Positions 1-6,401 of a stretch of 15,112 nt of DNA are shown one piece after another. How positions within the stretch are numbered: the stretch's first letter is position 1; each line of letters opens with the position of its first letter. The DNA is taken from the NCBI GenBank assembly GCA_003523945.1, contig DOFS01000459.1, positions 1-15,112 on the forward strand, in the 5' to 3' direction. The DNA is from Nitrospiraceae bacterium. Lineage in GTDB: Bacteria; Nitrospirota; Nitrospiria; Nitrospirales; UBA8639. The notes under the pieces are model-generated. The model was not told where the DNA came from. It was given only the letters and a program-made list of their open reading frames with translations, and did no database searches. The position numbers were made by a program, and so were the translations under genes.

Positions 1-200
1 GCGTGGTAAAACACTAATGACTTCGTTTCCGGATTGGCCAACAACACCGAACCGGCCTGGCAATTCACAACTTCCAAGGCAATCTTTAATCCTTGCTCCA
101 CCACATCTTCCACGCTGAGATGTTGAAAAAGCGCCACACTAATTTTCCTGGCGGCTTCCAATTCCCGTTCTTTACGTTCCAGTTGGTTTGATGGATTCAA
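1..200 (-). CDS. GAF-domain protein, N-terminal fragment (runs off the left edge)
   Basis: Only the first 66 residues are present. The reading starts at a TTG codon (198-200) preceded by an AGGAG Shine-Dalgarno sequence with 6 nt spacing, and an in-frame TAG lies four codons upstream, so the start is well fixed and non-ATG. Residues 5-20 are charged and helical (QLERKERELEAARKIS), as in the linker or coiled coil that often precedes a GAF domain. Residues 21-66 (SVALFQHLSVEDVVEQGL, then a CQAGSVLLAN segment) match the first helix and strand of a GAF small-ligand sensor fold. GAF domains are usually N-terminal sensors of histidine kinases, diguanylate cyclases, HD-GYP phosphodiesterases or SpoIIE-type phosphatases. 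The output domain lies outside the window, so the function is open. Confidence 0.72.
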   Translation of the reverse strand, partial: MNPSNQLERKERELEAARKISVALFQHLSVEDVVEQGLKIALEVVNCQAGSVLLANPETKSLVFYH

Positions 201-1015
201 ATCTGACTCCTAAAGAAAGTCCCTTTTGACCTTTTTTAGCATGGCTGTATCACATGAGGAGTGTGGTCAGAAAAAAAGGGTAGCAAAATTTTTTAATAAA
301 AGCTTGTAGTGTCTTGAGATGGCTACTCAGGAGGAAAATTGGACTTAGACCCTCATCCGCGCTTCAGGAAATTTCATTACTAATGTTGTGAACATAAATG
401 GCGAAAATGGAGAATCCCCAAACATTTCCTTCAAGATTTCAACGGCTTTAATGATGTATGCATAAAACGATTATCTTTTTGTTTCCCCGGGTCACTTCGA
501 AATTTGGTCTTTCGTCCCGAAAGAAGCCTAAGCCTAAAAATGAAATCTCAAGGCGCATCATCCTTTTTTTCGGGCTCCTTTGGAATGGGATTCCAGGACA
601 TGGAAAATTTTTCAGAATGGAGGAGACATGAAGTTAGACACAAAACTCATCGCGCCAGGGCCAGACCTCAGGCAAAAGTTGCATTCATTTGTGGGTATTT
701 GAGGTGGATCTATTCGAGGAGTCTCAGCCAACCTATCCGGAACATGTTGCATGTCTTTGGATAGATCACGGGAGGAGCCAAAAGAATCCGATGAAGCCAG
801 TGTTATTTTTTCTCCAGCGTCACCACCGTATCCCATTGTTCCTGAAATGGATTTTTGGCAAAACAGTTCACAGAGTGAAAGATAAACTTCCGAGGGTCCA
901 TCGTCCACAACCAGACCAACGTACCGGGAAAACATTTCCCGCGCGCCATTCTGAATTCCTGTAACCCTCCTTACGGAGGTAAGAGTGGAAAAAAAGGAGA
1001 AGAAGAAGGGGTTTT
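201..1015. other. Gene-poor stretch with no recognisable conserved gene
   Basis: Between the GAF-protein start and the hydrolase stop both strands give only short overlapping frames with no recognisable domain. One plus-strand frame at 628-702 has a strong GGAGGAGAC ribosome-binding sequence before its ATG but ends after 24 codons (MKLDTKLIAPGPDLRQKLHS..). Beyond its TGA the same frame stays open for about 58 more codons, which could mean a decayed gene. A small hairpin (CCTCC-TTAC-GGAGG, 967-980) has no T-tract on either strand. One minus-strand ORF (803-949) is listed separately. Confidence 0.5.
803..949 (-). CDS. Possible 48-residue small protein, unrecognised
   Basis: ATG at 949-947 is preceded by AGGA with 7 nt spacing; the frame runs 48 codons to a TAA. 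The product has an aromatic and basic character (TMDPRKFIFHSVNCFAKNPF in the middle) with two Cys after residue 1 and no transmembrane segment. It starts 66 nt downstream of the stop of the PDE-like hydrolase on the same strand with no clear terminator between them, so it could share that transcript. I do not recognise it and cannot exclude chance. Overlapping frames on both strands (612-935 minus, 689-964 plus) are longer but lack convincing start signals. Confidence 0.25.
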   Translation of the reverse strand: MARGKCFPGTLVWLWTMDPRKFIFHSVNCFAKNPFQEQWDTVVTLEKK

Positions 1016-1807
1016 CTATAACTTCAGTTCCTGTCCTTCCTCCAATATGGTGACGTGGGAGACATCCAGATGGCCTATCTCATCAATGATTTGATCTCTC
1101 ACAGTGGGCTTCATATGGTAGACATACAATGGCAAATCAGGCTTTCCAATTTTTCGATACTCCCGGGCTAAAAGAGTTGGCGTGAGATGCTTGCTTCTCA
1201 ATGCCATATCCATCATTGAATCGGGAAAGGATACCTCAATGAAAACCCCTTTTAAATTCGGTATTCTTGCCGCCTCTTGCCAAATATTTTCCGTTGAATA
1301 GGTATCTCCACTATAAATCCAGGCCACGTCGTCATCCTGAATAATAAAACCCGCCGTTTCCACGGTATGGTTGACAGGGATGGGGGTTACCCTGATGCCT
1401 TCAGGGAGACATACTTCCCGTTTTGGCTCCAATTCTTCGCCACGGAGAATGCAGTATTGAGATCCTGGAAGATTGAAAAAATTCGGAAAGACTAAATCGT
1501 TGAAGACATGTTTCTGAAGCCCAACTAAAACCGAGGGTAAACTGGCAACCACAATCTGATGATCCACAAACCCGGATATATTATCGAGAAGGGGAGGAAT
1601 CCCTTTCACGTGATCTAAATGCAAGTGAGAGAGGAGGATATGTTTGATTCGTTTTTGCTCCTCTAAAGTCAGGCCTGATGCTAAAGTTCCAGCATCTACC
1701 ATAAGTTCTTCGTTTACTAAGAACCCTACGCTCCGACAAATATGCTGTTTGACTGGGCCATTTAAAAACAGGTCAGACCCATGGGCCCCCAATACACGAA
1801 TATTCAC
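1016..1807 (-). CDS. MBL-fold metallo-hydrolase, class II cyclic-nucleotide phosphodiesterase-like
   Basis: This is a 263-residue cytosolic metallo-beta-lactamase-fold hydrolase with no signal peptide. The full di-metal ligand set is visible: H61-L-H63-L-D65-H66 (HxHLDH), H147 (VNHTVE), D168 (YSGDT), plus H207 and H231. The segment HLHLDHVKGI resembles the class II cAMP phosphodiesterase signature (HxHLDHxxG), and the length fits the compact bacterial members. The expected reaction is hydrolysis of a cyclic nucleotide (3',5'-cAMP or cGMP) to the 5'-monophosphate; RNase Z-like or other MBL substrates cannot be excluded by eye. The start is GTG (1805-1807) with AGGA 7 nt upstream. A CRP-like site and -10 element lie about 150-200 nt upstream, and a CRP/FNR-type regulator is the next gene upstream on the same strand, which supports a role in cAMP turnover. 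Confidence 0.8.
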   Translation of the reverse strand: MNIRVLGAHGSDLFLNGPVKQHICRSVGFLVNEELMVDAGTLASGLTLEEQKRIKHILLSHLHLDHVKGIPPLLDNISGFVDHQIVVASLPSVLVGLQKHVFNDLVFPNFFNLPGSQYCILRGEELEPKREVCLPEGIRVTPIPVNHTVETAGFIIQDDDVAWIYSGDTYSTENIWQEAARIPNLKGVFIEVSFPDSMMDMALRSKHLTPTLLAREYRKIGKPDLPLYVYHMKPTVRDQIIDEIGHLDVSHVTILEEGQELKL

Positions 1808-1964
1808 GCTCTATTCCTCGAATGAATACTAGTGTTACATACATTTACCCTTACAGTCGGCAATGCCCAGAAAGGAAATTATGAGAGAATATTTTTAGAA
1901 CGTTCAGCCATACAGGCAGGGTTCTACCTCCTGAGAAAGAAAGGCAACATCTCTTTACTCTTAT

Positions 1965-2007
1965 ATCTTAACCCATTCACCGCCTTAGGTCGGTGATGTA
2001 AGTCACA
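1965..2007 (-). promoter_or_regulatory. Predicted CRP-activated (class II) promoter for the PDE-like gene
   Basis: Positions 1992-2007 read GGTGATGTAAGTCACA on the plus strand. On the minus strand this is TGTGA-N6-TCACC, nine of ten positions matching the CRP consensus TGTGA-N6-TCACA. The minus-strand hexamer TAAGAT at 1970-1965 sits where the -10 box falls if the site is centred at -41.5, the class II activator position, giving a predicted start near 1958 and a leader of about 150 nt before the GTG at 1807. No good -35 hexamer is seen, as expected for an activator-dependent promoter. Site match and spacing are seen directly; regulation is inferred. Confidence 0.55.
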
Positions 2008-2087
2008 TTCTGGCGTTATTTTAAAAAGTCGTGGCTGACGGGAGGCTGAACCGACCCGGAGTTGATATGATCGAATGCCAGAACAAT

Positions 2088-2124
2088 AGCTCCAGCTGAG
2101 ATGAACGAGCTGGGGGCTTCTTTT
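2088..2124 (+). terminator. Orphan terminator-like hairpin, plus strand
   Basis: The arms AGCTCCAGCT (2088-2097) and AGCTGGGGGCT (2108-2118) pair around a 10-nt loop with one bulged G and one G-U pair, and are followed by TTCTTTT. This is the shape of an intrinsic terminator reading rightward, yet no plus-strand gene ends here. It could end a small RNA or be a chance structure. Confidence 0.3.
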
Positions 2125-2453
2125 GTGGAACAGCGGAATTAGCCGATTCGAGCCGGGGTAGGCGGCAATGGCCATTATTCGTCGTGGGACATTCAGACGG
2201 AAATCGGACCGGAAACAATCCAATTGCCCAAGGTGCGCAGCCGTCATGGGGCCAGCCCGTCACCATTCGCTCCGCCTTCGCCCCGCCATAGGTGTGACGG
2301 CAAGGCTGGAGGAAATTCAGTCGCTGCCTGAGTCACTGCCCAGACACCAGTTTTTCCAATTACGCCCCATTCTGCGAATCATTCCTCCCACACTTTGTGC
2401 CACTCCCTCTTTTCTTAAAATAATCATGATGCCCAAACAAGATCTGTGGGACT

Positions 2454-3122
2454 TCATTCCCACATTCTATTGATATGAATAGTCTTTCTGGTAACCGTAA
2501 GACTTCCGTTATCTTTGAGAGCCTTAATGGTTCGACTCAAGGTTTCCCGGGAACATCCTATCATTTTAGCTAACTCCTGGAATGATGGGCGATTGGACAC
2601 AAACAATTGTCCATGAGTCCCAATCCCACCCTGCGACTCTGCCAAATTTAGGAGACATCGACCCACACGTCCATAAATATCAAACATCACCAGACCGCGA
2701 ACTTGTTCACTGATTTTCCGCAATCGTTGTGAAAGATTTTTAAGAATTTTCACGGCAATATCTGGATGGTTTTTTAAAAGTTCCGTCAATTCCCTTTGGT
2801 CCAATAAAAAAAACTCACTCGGCTCCACCGTAACCACCGATGCAGATCGTGGAGCCGATTCCAGAATTGCCATCTCACCGAAAAAGTTCCCTGGACCTAG
2901 GAAGGAGAGGATAAATTCCTGACCGCTTTTCCCGGTTAAAAGCACCTTAACCCTGCCCGACAAGATTACGAACAACACATCGCCTTGATCGCCTTCTTGA
3001 AATACAATATTTTTGTCCGGTAATTTTCGACTGCTTCCCGAAACGGCCAATAGACTGAGTTCCTGATCCATCAAATCGGAAAAGAGGGGAACATTTTTTA
3101 ATGCCTGCCTGTGCATCCCCAT
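2454..3122 (-). CDS. CRP/FNR-family transcriptional regulator
   Basis: A cyclic-nucleotide-binding domain is followed by a winged-helix HTH, 222 residues from the preferred ATG at 3122-3120. The frame stays open to a TTG at 3242, but the 40 extra residues do not resemble the family and that TTG has no Shine-Dalgarno sequence, whereas the internal start has GGGAAG 9 nt upstream. In the numbering from 3122, the phosphate-binding cassette FGEMAILESAPRSASV (81-96) keeps the E, R and S that contact cAMP in E. coli CRP (E72, R82, S83); the hinge Ser128 is kept and Thr127 is replaced by Ile. The recognition helix GCSRETLSRTIKAL (189-202) has the R-E-x3-R contacts of CRP, which read GTGA half-sites, rather than the VETISR pattern of FNR. 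There are no N-terminal FNR-type cysteines. It probably acts as a cAMP-responsive DNA-binding dimer; another ligand such as c-di-GMP remains possible. Confidence 0.85.
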   Translation of the reverse strand: MGMHRQALKNVPLFSDLMDQELSLLAVSGSSRKLPDKNIVFQEGDQGDVLFVILSGRVKVLLTGKSGQEFILSFLGPGNFFGEMAILESAPRSASVVTVEPSEFFLLDQRELTELLKNHPDIAVKILKNLSQRLRKISEQVRGLVMFDIYGRVGRCLLNLAESQGGIGTHGQLFVSNRPSFQELAKMIGCSRETLSRTIKALKDNGSLTVTRKTIHINRMWE

Positions 3123-3770
3123 GTTAAGGAGCTTCCCAGATGGCGATATTGCCTTTAGCTGTCTCAGGCCTCGTTTCGTCTTTAAAAAAACACAATAACC
3201 CTGTCTTCCGCGCATTAAGATGCCATTTGGCCCATCATGCAAAAATTATTGAATAAAAACAACACCACCATTAAGCATAGCTTCCACCGCAAACTTTGCC
3301 TCCTGTTAGAGACGCGATGGCTTAATCAACTGGCCCAATAGCCGCGACAATCATCAGGAGGGATTAATTTTTCTCATTTCAAAGCATTTACCTGGAAGCC
3401 ATTGTTTTGGATCTTGCGTTTCAATGGGCTCTCTGGGAGTCCCGCACAATCGATGGGAACGAAATTAGCCAAACTATTAATGGTGAGTACAAAACGAAAG
3501 ATTGGTATATCGGATCTTTTAGTATAGGACTGGTCTTTTAAAAGACATATAAGGACCCTGAACGCCACAGTCTGGGGGGTTGTGAGAGTTAAATTAAGGC
3601 TTATTCTGTCATTGACCGCTCAGTATGAATTTATCGGTAATGTTGGTGTAAGTCCTGCAATTGTCTATGCTCAACAGTAAATTCTAAAGGAGCGCTACTA
3701 CACTTATGATGAAGTCCGTTGTCAAAGTGACTTGCTCCCCCCTCTGGTTGTTGAACATGCTCCACACACA
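3123..3770. other. Gene-poor stretch upstream of the CRP-like gene
   Basis: Apart from the likely non-coding 5' extension of the regulator frame (3123-3242), no recognisable gene is present. A minus-strand frame of 64 codons (3374-3568) and a plus-strand open stretch ending at about 3681 (..VGVSPAIVYAQQ, no start codon with a ribosome-binding site) match no family I know. No inverted repeats of insertion-sequence type were seen. Confidence 0.5.
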
Positions 3771-3808
3771 AAGAAAAGCCCTTTGCAAGATCTCCTGCAA
3801 AGGGCTTT
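3769..3808 (-). terminator. Intrinsic terminator of tRNA-Asn
   Basis: A perfect 13-bp stem (3775-3787 with 3796-3808) closes an 8-nt loop. Read on the minus strand it is AAAGCCCTTTGCA-loop-TGCAAAGGGCTTT followed by TCTTTG. It begins 9 nt after the encoded CCA of the tRNA. Confidence 0.85.
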
Positions 3809-3816
3809 GATGAAAT

Positions 3817-3892
3817 TGGCTCCTCGGGCAGGACTCGAACCTGCGACCATTCGGTTAACAGCCGAACGCTCTACCAACTGAGCTACCGAGGA
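3817..3892 (-). tRNA. tRNA-Asn (anticodon GUU)
   Basis: The 76-nt tRNA includes an encoded CCA (3817-3819). The acceptor stem TCCTCGG/CCGAGGA pairs fully and the discriminator base is G, as usual for bacterial tRNA-Asn. The D arm contains AGCTCAGTTGGTAGAGC, the anticodon loop is CTGTTAA with GTT at 3859-3857, and the T arm reads GCAGGTTCGAGTCCTGC. It has its own promoter and terminator. No integrase or repeated tRNA 3' end suggesting an attachment site was found. Confidence 0.97.
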
Positions 3893-3930
3893 ACATATAT
3901 TTATTGACTGCGCGTTTTCTCTTTTAGATG

Positions 3931-3959
3931 ATCATAACGGGACTGATGGTTTTCTTCAA
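3931..3959 (-). promoter_or_regulatory. Predicted sigma70-type promoter of tRNA-Asn
   Basis: On the minus strand TTGAAG (3959-3954) is separated by 17 bp from TATGAT (3936-3931), four and five matches of six to consensus. Transcription would start near 3924, about 32 nt before the mature tRNA 5' end. Confidence 0.6.
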
Positions 3960-3991
3960 GAACCGATGAAACGTTTTAAATATTTTTTTAC

Positions 3992-4255
3992 TTAAAACTG
4001 AAAATCAGCAGAATCCTCTTCACCCTCATCGGCCTCCGATGCACCCCCATCGGATAACTTTACATAGTGGCGAGCCCATGACAAATAAATATTGGCGCTA
4101 TCCTTCATCGCGTCGGTACCCTTGATAAGTTTACCAACGACTTCCTGGTCTCCCCCACTGATCTCTATTTCACGTGCTTTGGTTTCTAATGCCTGATGAA
4201 AATTTTTCATCTGTTCGGTTAATACCTGCACATGTTGTTGCAAATCAATACTCAT
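3992..4255 (-). CDS. Small acidic helical protein of unknown function (87 residues)
   Basis: I do not recognise a family. Residues 1-66 look almost entirely alpha-helical, with a probable coiled-coil stretch early on (QVLTEQMKNFHQALETKAREIE), a Gly-rich break near 34-35, and a second helix ending SANIYLSWARHYVKL. Residues 68-87 form an acidic, probably disordered tail (EADEGEEDSADF). There is no Cys, signal peptide or membrane segment. The ATG at 4255-4253 is preceded by AGGGG with about 10 nt spacing. The gene lies just downstream of the oxidoreductase cluster on the same strand but behind a strong terminator, with its own promoter and an 18-bp palindrome, so it is probably a separate unit. 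Coherent amino-acid composition and defined signals make it likely to be a real gene. Confidence 0.7.
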   Translation of the reverse strand: MSIDLQQHVQVLTEQMKNFHQALETKAREIEISGGDQEVVGKLIKGTDAMKDSANIYLSWARHYVKLSDGGASEADEGEEDSADFQF

Positions 4256-4281
4256 TTGATCTTACCCCTAAATCCCGTTCA

Positions 4282-4315
4282 TTCATTATTAATAATGAAA
4301 AACGGTTCCTGTCAA
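4282..4315 (-). promoter_or_regulatory. Promoter of the 87-residue protein with an 18-bp palindromic operator candidate
   Basis: A consensus TTGACA lies at 4315-4310 on the minus strand. Ten bases further on is the perfect palindrome TTCATTATTAATAATGAA (4282-4299), which covers the AT-rich stretch where the -10 box must fall (TATTAA at 15 bp or AATAAT at 19 bp spacing; no 17-bp hexamer is good). A symmetric site over the -10 region is typical of a repressor operator. The binding protein is unknown. Confidence 0.5.
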
Positions 4316-4317
4316 AC

Positions 4318-4368
4318 AAATAAAAAAGCCCTACGACCAATCACCAGACGGAAGATCGTAGGGCTTTT
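4318..4368 (-). terminator. Intrinsic terminator of the 2-oxoacid:ferredoxin oxidoreductase operon
   Basis: A perfect 13-bp stem AAAAGCCCTACGA/TCGTAGGGCTTTT (4324-4336 with 4356-4368) closes a 19-nt loop. On the minus strand it is followed by a run of six T (4327-4322). It begins 12 nt after the stop of the ferredoxin-like subunit gene. Confidence 0.9.
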
Positions 4369-4380
4369 CGTCTTTTAGAG

Positions 4381-4659
4381 TTACCCTTGATAGGCTTGGC
4401 CCAACTCCGCGGCTTCTCCAGCCTTATCCATTAAGGTCCCATCTGAATTCACTGCGACCATTTCAATCGCTTCGTGTTTGGCGGCGTCACATACGACTTT
4501 ACACAGTTCACAACCTTTGCATCGTTCGATATGCACTTCGGCTATCATTTTGTCTGAATTAAGATCCAAACAATTGGCTTCCGGACAATACATGATACAG
4601 AGCCGACAGCCTTTTTTCGCCACACACTTCTCATCTGTCACTTGGGCAACATTATACAT
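4381..4659 (-). CDS. forE: 2-oxoacid:ferredoxin oxidoreductase, ferredoxin-like epsilon subunit (ForE/PorE)
   Basis: A 92-residue protein with two Cys motifs for a 2[4Fe-4S] ferredoxin fold: C12-x5-C18-x2-C21-x3-C25-P and C47-x2-C50-x2-C53-x3-C57. The first motif has a longer spacing than the usual CxxC, and the second is followed by Asp rather than Pro. An extra Cys is at 30. The role is electron transfer between the catalytic alpha-beta core and free ferredoxin. It is the last gene of the cluster, 36 nt after the gamma gene and just before a strong terminator, the place forE holds in Hydrogenobacter forDABGE. In four-subunit enzymes the equivalent is often called delta, so names differ between annotations. 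Only a distant AAGGA precedes the ATG. Confidence 0.85.
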   Translation of the reverse strand: MYNVAQVTDEKCVAKKGCRLCIMYCPEANCLDLNSDKMIAEVHIERCKGCELCKVVCDAAKHEAIEMVAVNSDGTLMDKAGEAAELGQAYQG

Positions 4660-4695
4660 CTATCTATCTCTTTCCTTCGCTGAGGTTCTCGGTAT

Positions 4696-5400
4696 TTATG
4701 CGGCCGTGGCTTCTCCAACCATCAACTCTACGTGATTTTTCTCAGCCCATTCGGCTGCTATTTCATAAGATCTGGCTACAGTATCGAGATTCTTTTTTAA
4801 CAGCATTTCTTTCTTCGCGAATTTTTTCTTAATGGCTTCATCCAGGGTAGCCGTTCCACCAGAGGCCACGAATTTTTTCCCGAATCGTTCCTGTAAAGCC
4901 AGGTCCAATCCATTCATGGAGACACACTTTGTGATCCCAGCCACAGAACCGATCATGGTCATGTTGGTCGCCAATTCGGTTCCGGCGATTTCTAAGGCAA
5001 TATTCGTCCCTGGTATATTAAAGACCGATACATTCAGGTCTTTGAGCCGTTTCACGTCTTCATCGGACAAAAGAGGCATGTCAGTATTGATAATCACAAG
5101 CCCACCCTCTTTAATCCCTGAATAAAATGGCATCGTATAACTCTTCCCCATCGTAATGACCTGAGGATGAAACACTTGGATCACATCTGGAAACACAAGC
5201 TCGCCCCTGTCGTAAATTTTTCTGAGCCCTATTCGACAATAACTCTCGGCCGGGGCCATACGCTTTTCGGCCCCAAAAAATGGATTCGAAATGGCAAACT
5301 TCCCATCCTTGGATGCGGCCATGGCCATAACATGTGCCGCAGTCACGGCGCCCTGCCCTCCCAGTCCTGACATTCGGATATTAATTCGACGTAAAATCAT
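4696..5400 (-). CDS. forG: 2-oxoacid:ferredoxin oxidoreductase, gamma subunit (ForG/PorG)
   Basis: A 234-residue gamma-domain protein (pyruvate/ketoisovalerate oxidoreductase catalytic domain family) opening with MILRRINIRMSGLGGQG, which has the expected beta strand and G12-L-G-G-Q-G17 loop. The frame extends upstream to 5448, overlapping the end of the beta gene, but the ATG at 5400 has a good GGAG ribosome-binding site 7 nt ahead, leaves a 28-nt gap after the beta stop, and puts the glycine motif where the family has it. Later features include NPFFGAEKRMAPAE (near 39-52) and a Lys-rich helical C-terminus. Together with alpha, beta and the ferredoxin subunit it forms the 2-oxoacid oxidoreductase; pyruvate or 2-oxoglutarate as substrate cannot be told from this subunit. 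Confidence 0.87.
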   Translation of the reverse strand: MILRRINIRMSGLGGQGAVTAAHVMAMAASKDGKFAISNPFFGAEKRMAPAESYCRIGLRKIYDRGELVFPDVIQVFHPQVITMGKSYTMPFYSGIKEGGLVIINTDMPLLSDEDVKRLKDLNVSVFNIPGTNIALEIAGTELATNMTMIGSVAGITKCVSMNGLDLALQERFGKKFVASGGTATLDEAIKKKFAKKEMLLKKNLDTVARSYEIAAEWAEKNHVELMVGEATAA

Positions 5401-5428
5401 GGGATAGCTCCTCTTAAATGTCCATCGC

Positions 5429-6337
5429 TTATGCGGATTGGCCTGCAAGTTGTCTTTTAGCTTCAGCCTTCCGTTCCTTCTCCTTAGCTGCTAATTCTGC
5501 CAACAATTCTTTGGCCGGCTCGCTTACATACTCCTTATAAGCAAATCGCTCGGTTGGCTTTTCAGAGTCACGCATTTCCTGCAAACCTTCCATACTATTT
5601 TTCCCAATTTCCAGAATACAGGGCGTATACAATTGCAGGTAAGTCGGCCCGATTTCCCGGGCAATATGCACCGCATTTTTAATCACTTTTTCAATGAGAT
5701 TTGGTTTGCTGACTGTACAGTTCACGACATAGTGACAACCGGATTCTCTGGCAATTTCTGGAAGCCGGACTTTTTCAAAAGTCTTTCCTACCGGTGCCAT
5801 CTTAGCAACAAACCCCTTTTGCATAAGCCCACTCTCTTGGCCACCAGTATTGGCATATAGCTCATTATCAAAACAAATGGTTGTAAATTTTTCCTGACGG
5901 AACCAGGCTTGCAAGGTCATATCTAATCCGATATCCACTGTTGCCCCGTCCCCAGCCAACACCACCACGTCCTTGTGACGATCGGGGAATCGAACCGTCA
6001 ACGCGCGCTTCAATCCTGATGCGATGGCATTTTGATTCCCAAATAATGAATGAATATTGTGGACTGCCACATGTGGAAAAACCAGACTGGTACATCCAGT
6101 TGAGCCCACCATGACCGTATCTTCAGGATTAGGTAAAGACGCGAGGATATACCGGAAAGCCATGGATTCAGGACATCCTGCGCAAAGCGAATGCTCTTCA
6201 ATAAGTTCCTTCGCGTTGCCGATATCTTTCCATCCCCGTTGTTCATTCCCATACGTGGCCCGCTTGACCAAATCCTGATACTCAGCAGGCATAATATCAA
6301 ACAACTCTTCTGCGATCTGTATTCGTTCTTTACTCAT
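5429..6337 (-). CDS. forB: 2-oxoacid:ferredoxin oxidoreductase, TPP-binding beta subunit (ForB/PorB)
   Basis: This 302-residue subunit binds thiamine pyrophosphate and a proximal [4Fe-4S] cluster. Visible are C52-x2-C55 (LCAGC), C82 (GSTGC) and C240 (YTPC), the four cluster cysteines of the PFOR beta domain. The TPP-Mg motif is G129-D-G131 followed by FDNELYANTGGQ (156-167). TPP forms the hydroxyalkyl adduct from the 2-oxoacid and passes electrons to the cluster; in the reductive TCA cycle the enzyme runs in the carboxylating direction. The start ATG has AAGGAG 6 nt upstream. The last 30 or so residues are Lys/Glu/Ala-rich and look like a charged tail outside the core fold. Confidence 0.92.
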   Translation of the reverse strand: MSKERIQIAEELFDIMPAEYQDLVKRATYGNEQRGWKDIGNAKELIEEHSLCAGCPESMAFRYILASLPNPEDTVMVGSTGCTSLVFPHVAVHNIHSLFGNQNAIASGLKRALTVRFPDRHKDVVVLAGDGATVDIGLDMTLQAWFRQEKFTTICFDNELYANTGGQESGLMQKGFVAKMAPVGKTFEKVRLPEIARESGCHYVVNCTVSKPNLIEKVIKNAVHIAREIGPTYLQLYTPCILEIGKNSMEGLQEMRDSEKPTERFAYKEYVSEPAKELLAELAAKEKERKAEAKRQLAGQSA

Positions 6338-6401
6338 GCGCTTCTCCTTTATTTCGTTATCTGTTCAAGGGACATTCCCTCACAGAATTCATCACGTTGC
6401 T

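Larger units (their letters stand above)
1808..2453. other. Long intergenic stretch with a CRP-like promoter and an orphan terminator-like hairpin
   Basis: No frame here is recognisable. The longest plus-strand frame (2168-2473, 101 codons) has a single CPRC motif, runs into the 3' end of the regulator gene, and has no good ribosome-binding site. Minus-strand frames at 1924-2247 and 2021-2266 also lack family resemblance. The part from about 2030 to 2340 looks richer in G and C than its flanks. A CRP-type site (1992-2007) and a plus-strand hairpin with T-tract (2088-2124) are listed separately. A decayed gene or an untranslated RNA is possible. Confidence 0.5.

Noticed and set aside
1924..2266. 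Two overlapping minus-strand frames upstream of the hydrolase gene
   Set aside because: They cross the predicted CRP promoter region, lack recognisable domains and start signals, and compete with each other.
2168..2473. Plus-strand frame of 101 codons with a CPRC motif
   Set aside because: No good ribosome-binding site, a single CxxC only, no family resemblance, and its end runs antisense into the CRP-like gene.
3374..3568. Minus-strand frame of 64 codons
   Set aside because: No start signal, no recognisable motif, composition not protein-like; left as intergenic.
3817..3892. tRNA-Asn as an integration site
   Set aside because: No integrase beside it and no repeat of the tRNA 3' end seen elsewhere in the window; flanks look native.
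3775..4368. Similar AAAGCCC..GGGCTTT stems at the tRNA and operon terminators, considered as a dispersed repeat
   Set aside because: Only the common terminator core is shared; the loops and inner stems differ, so they are independent intrinsic terminators.
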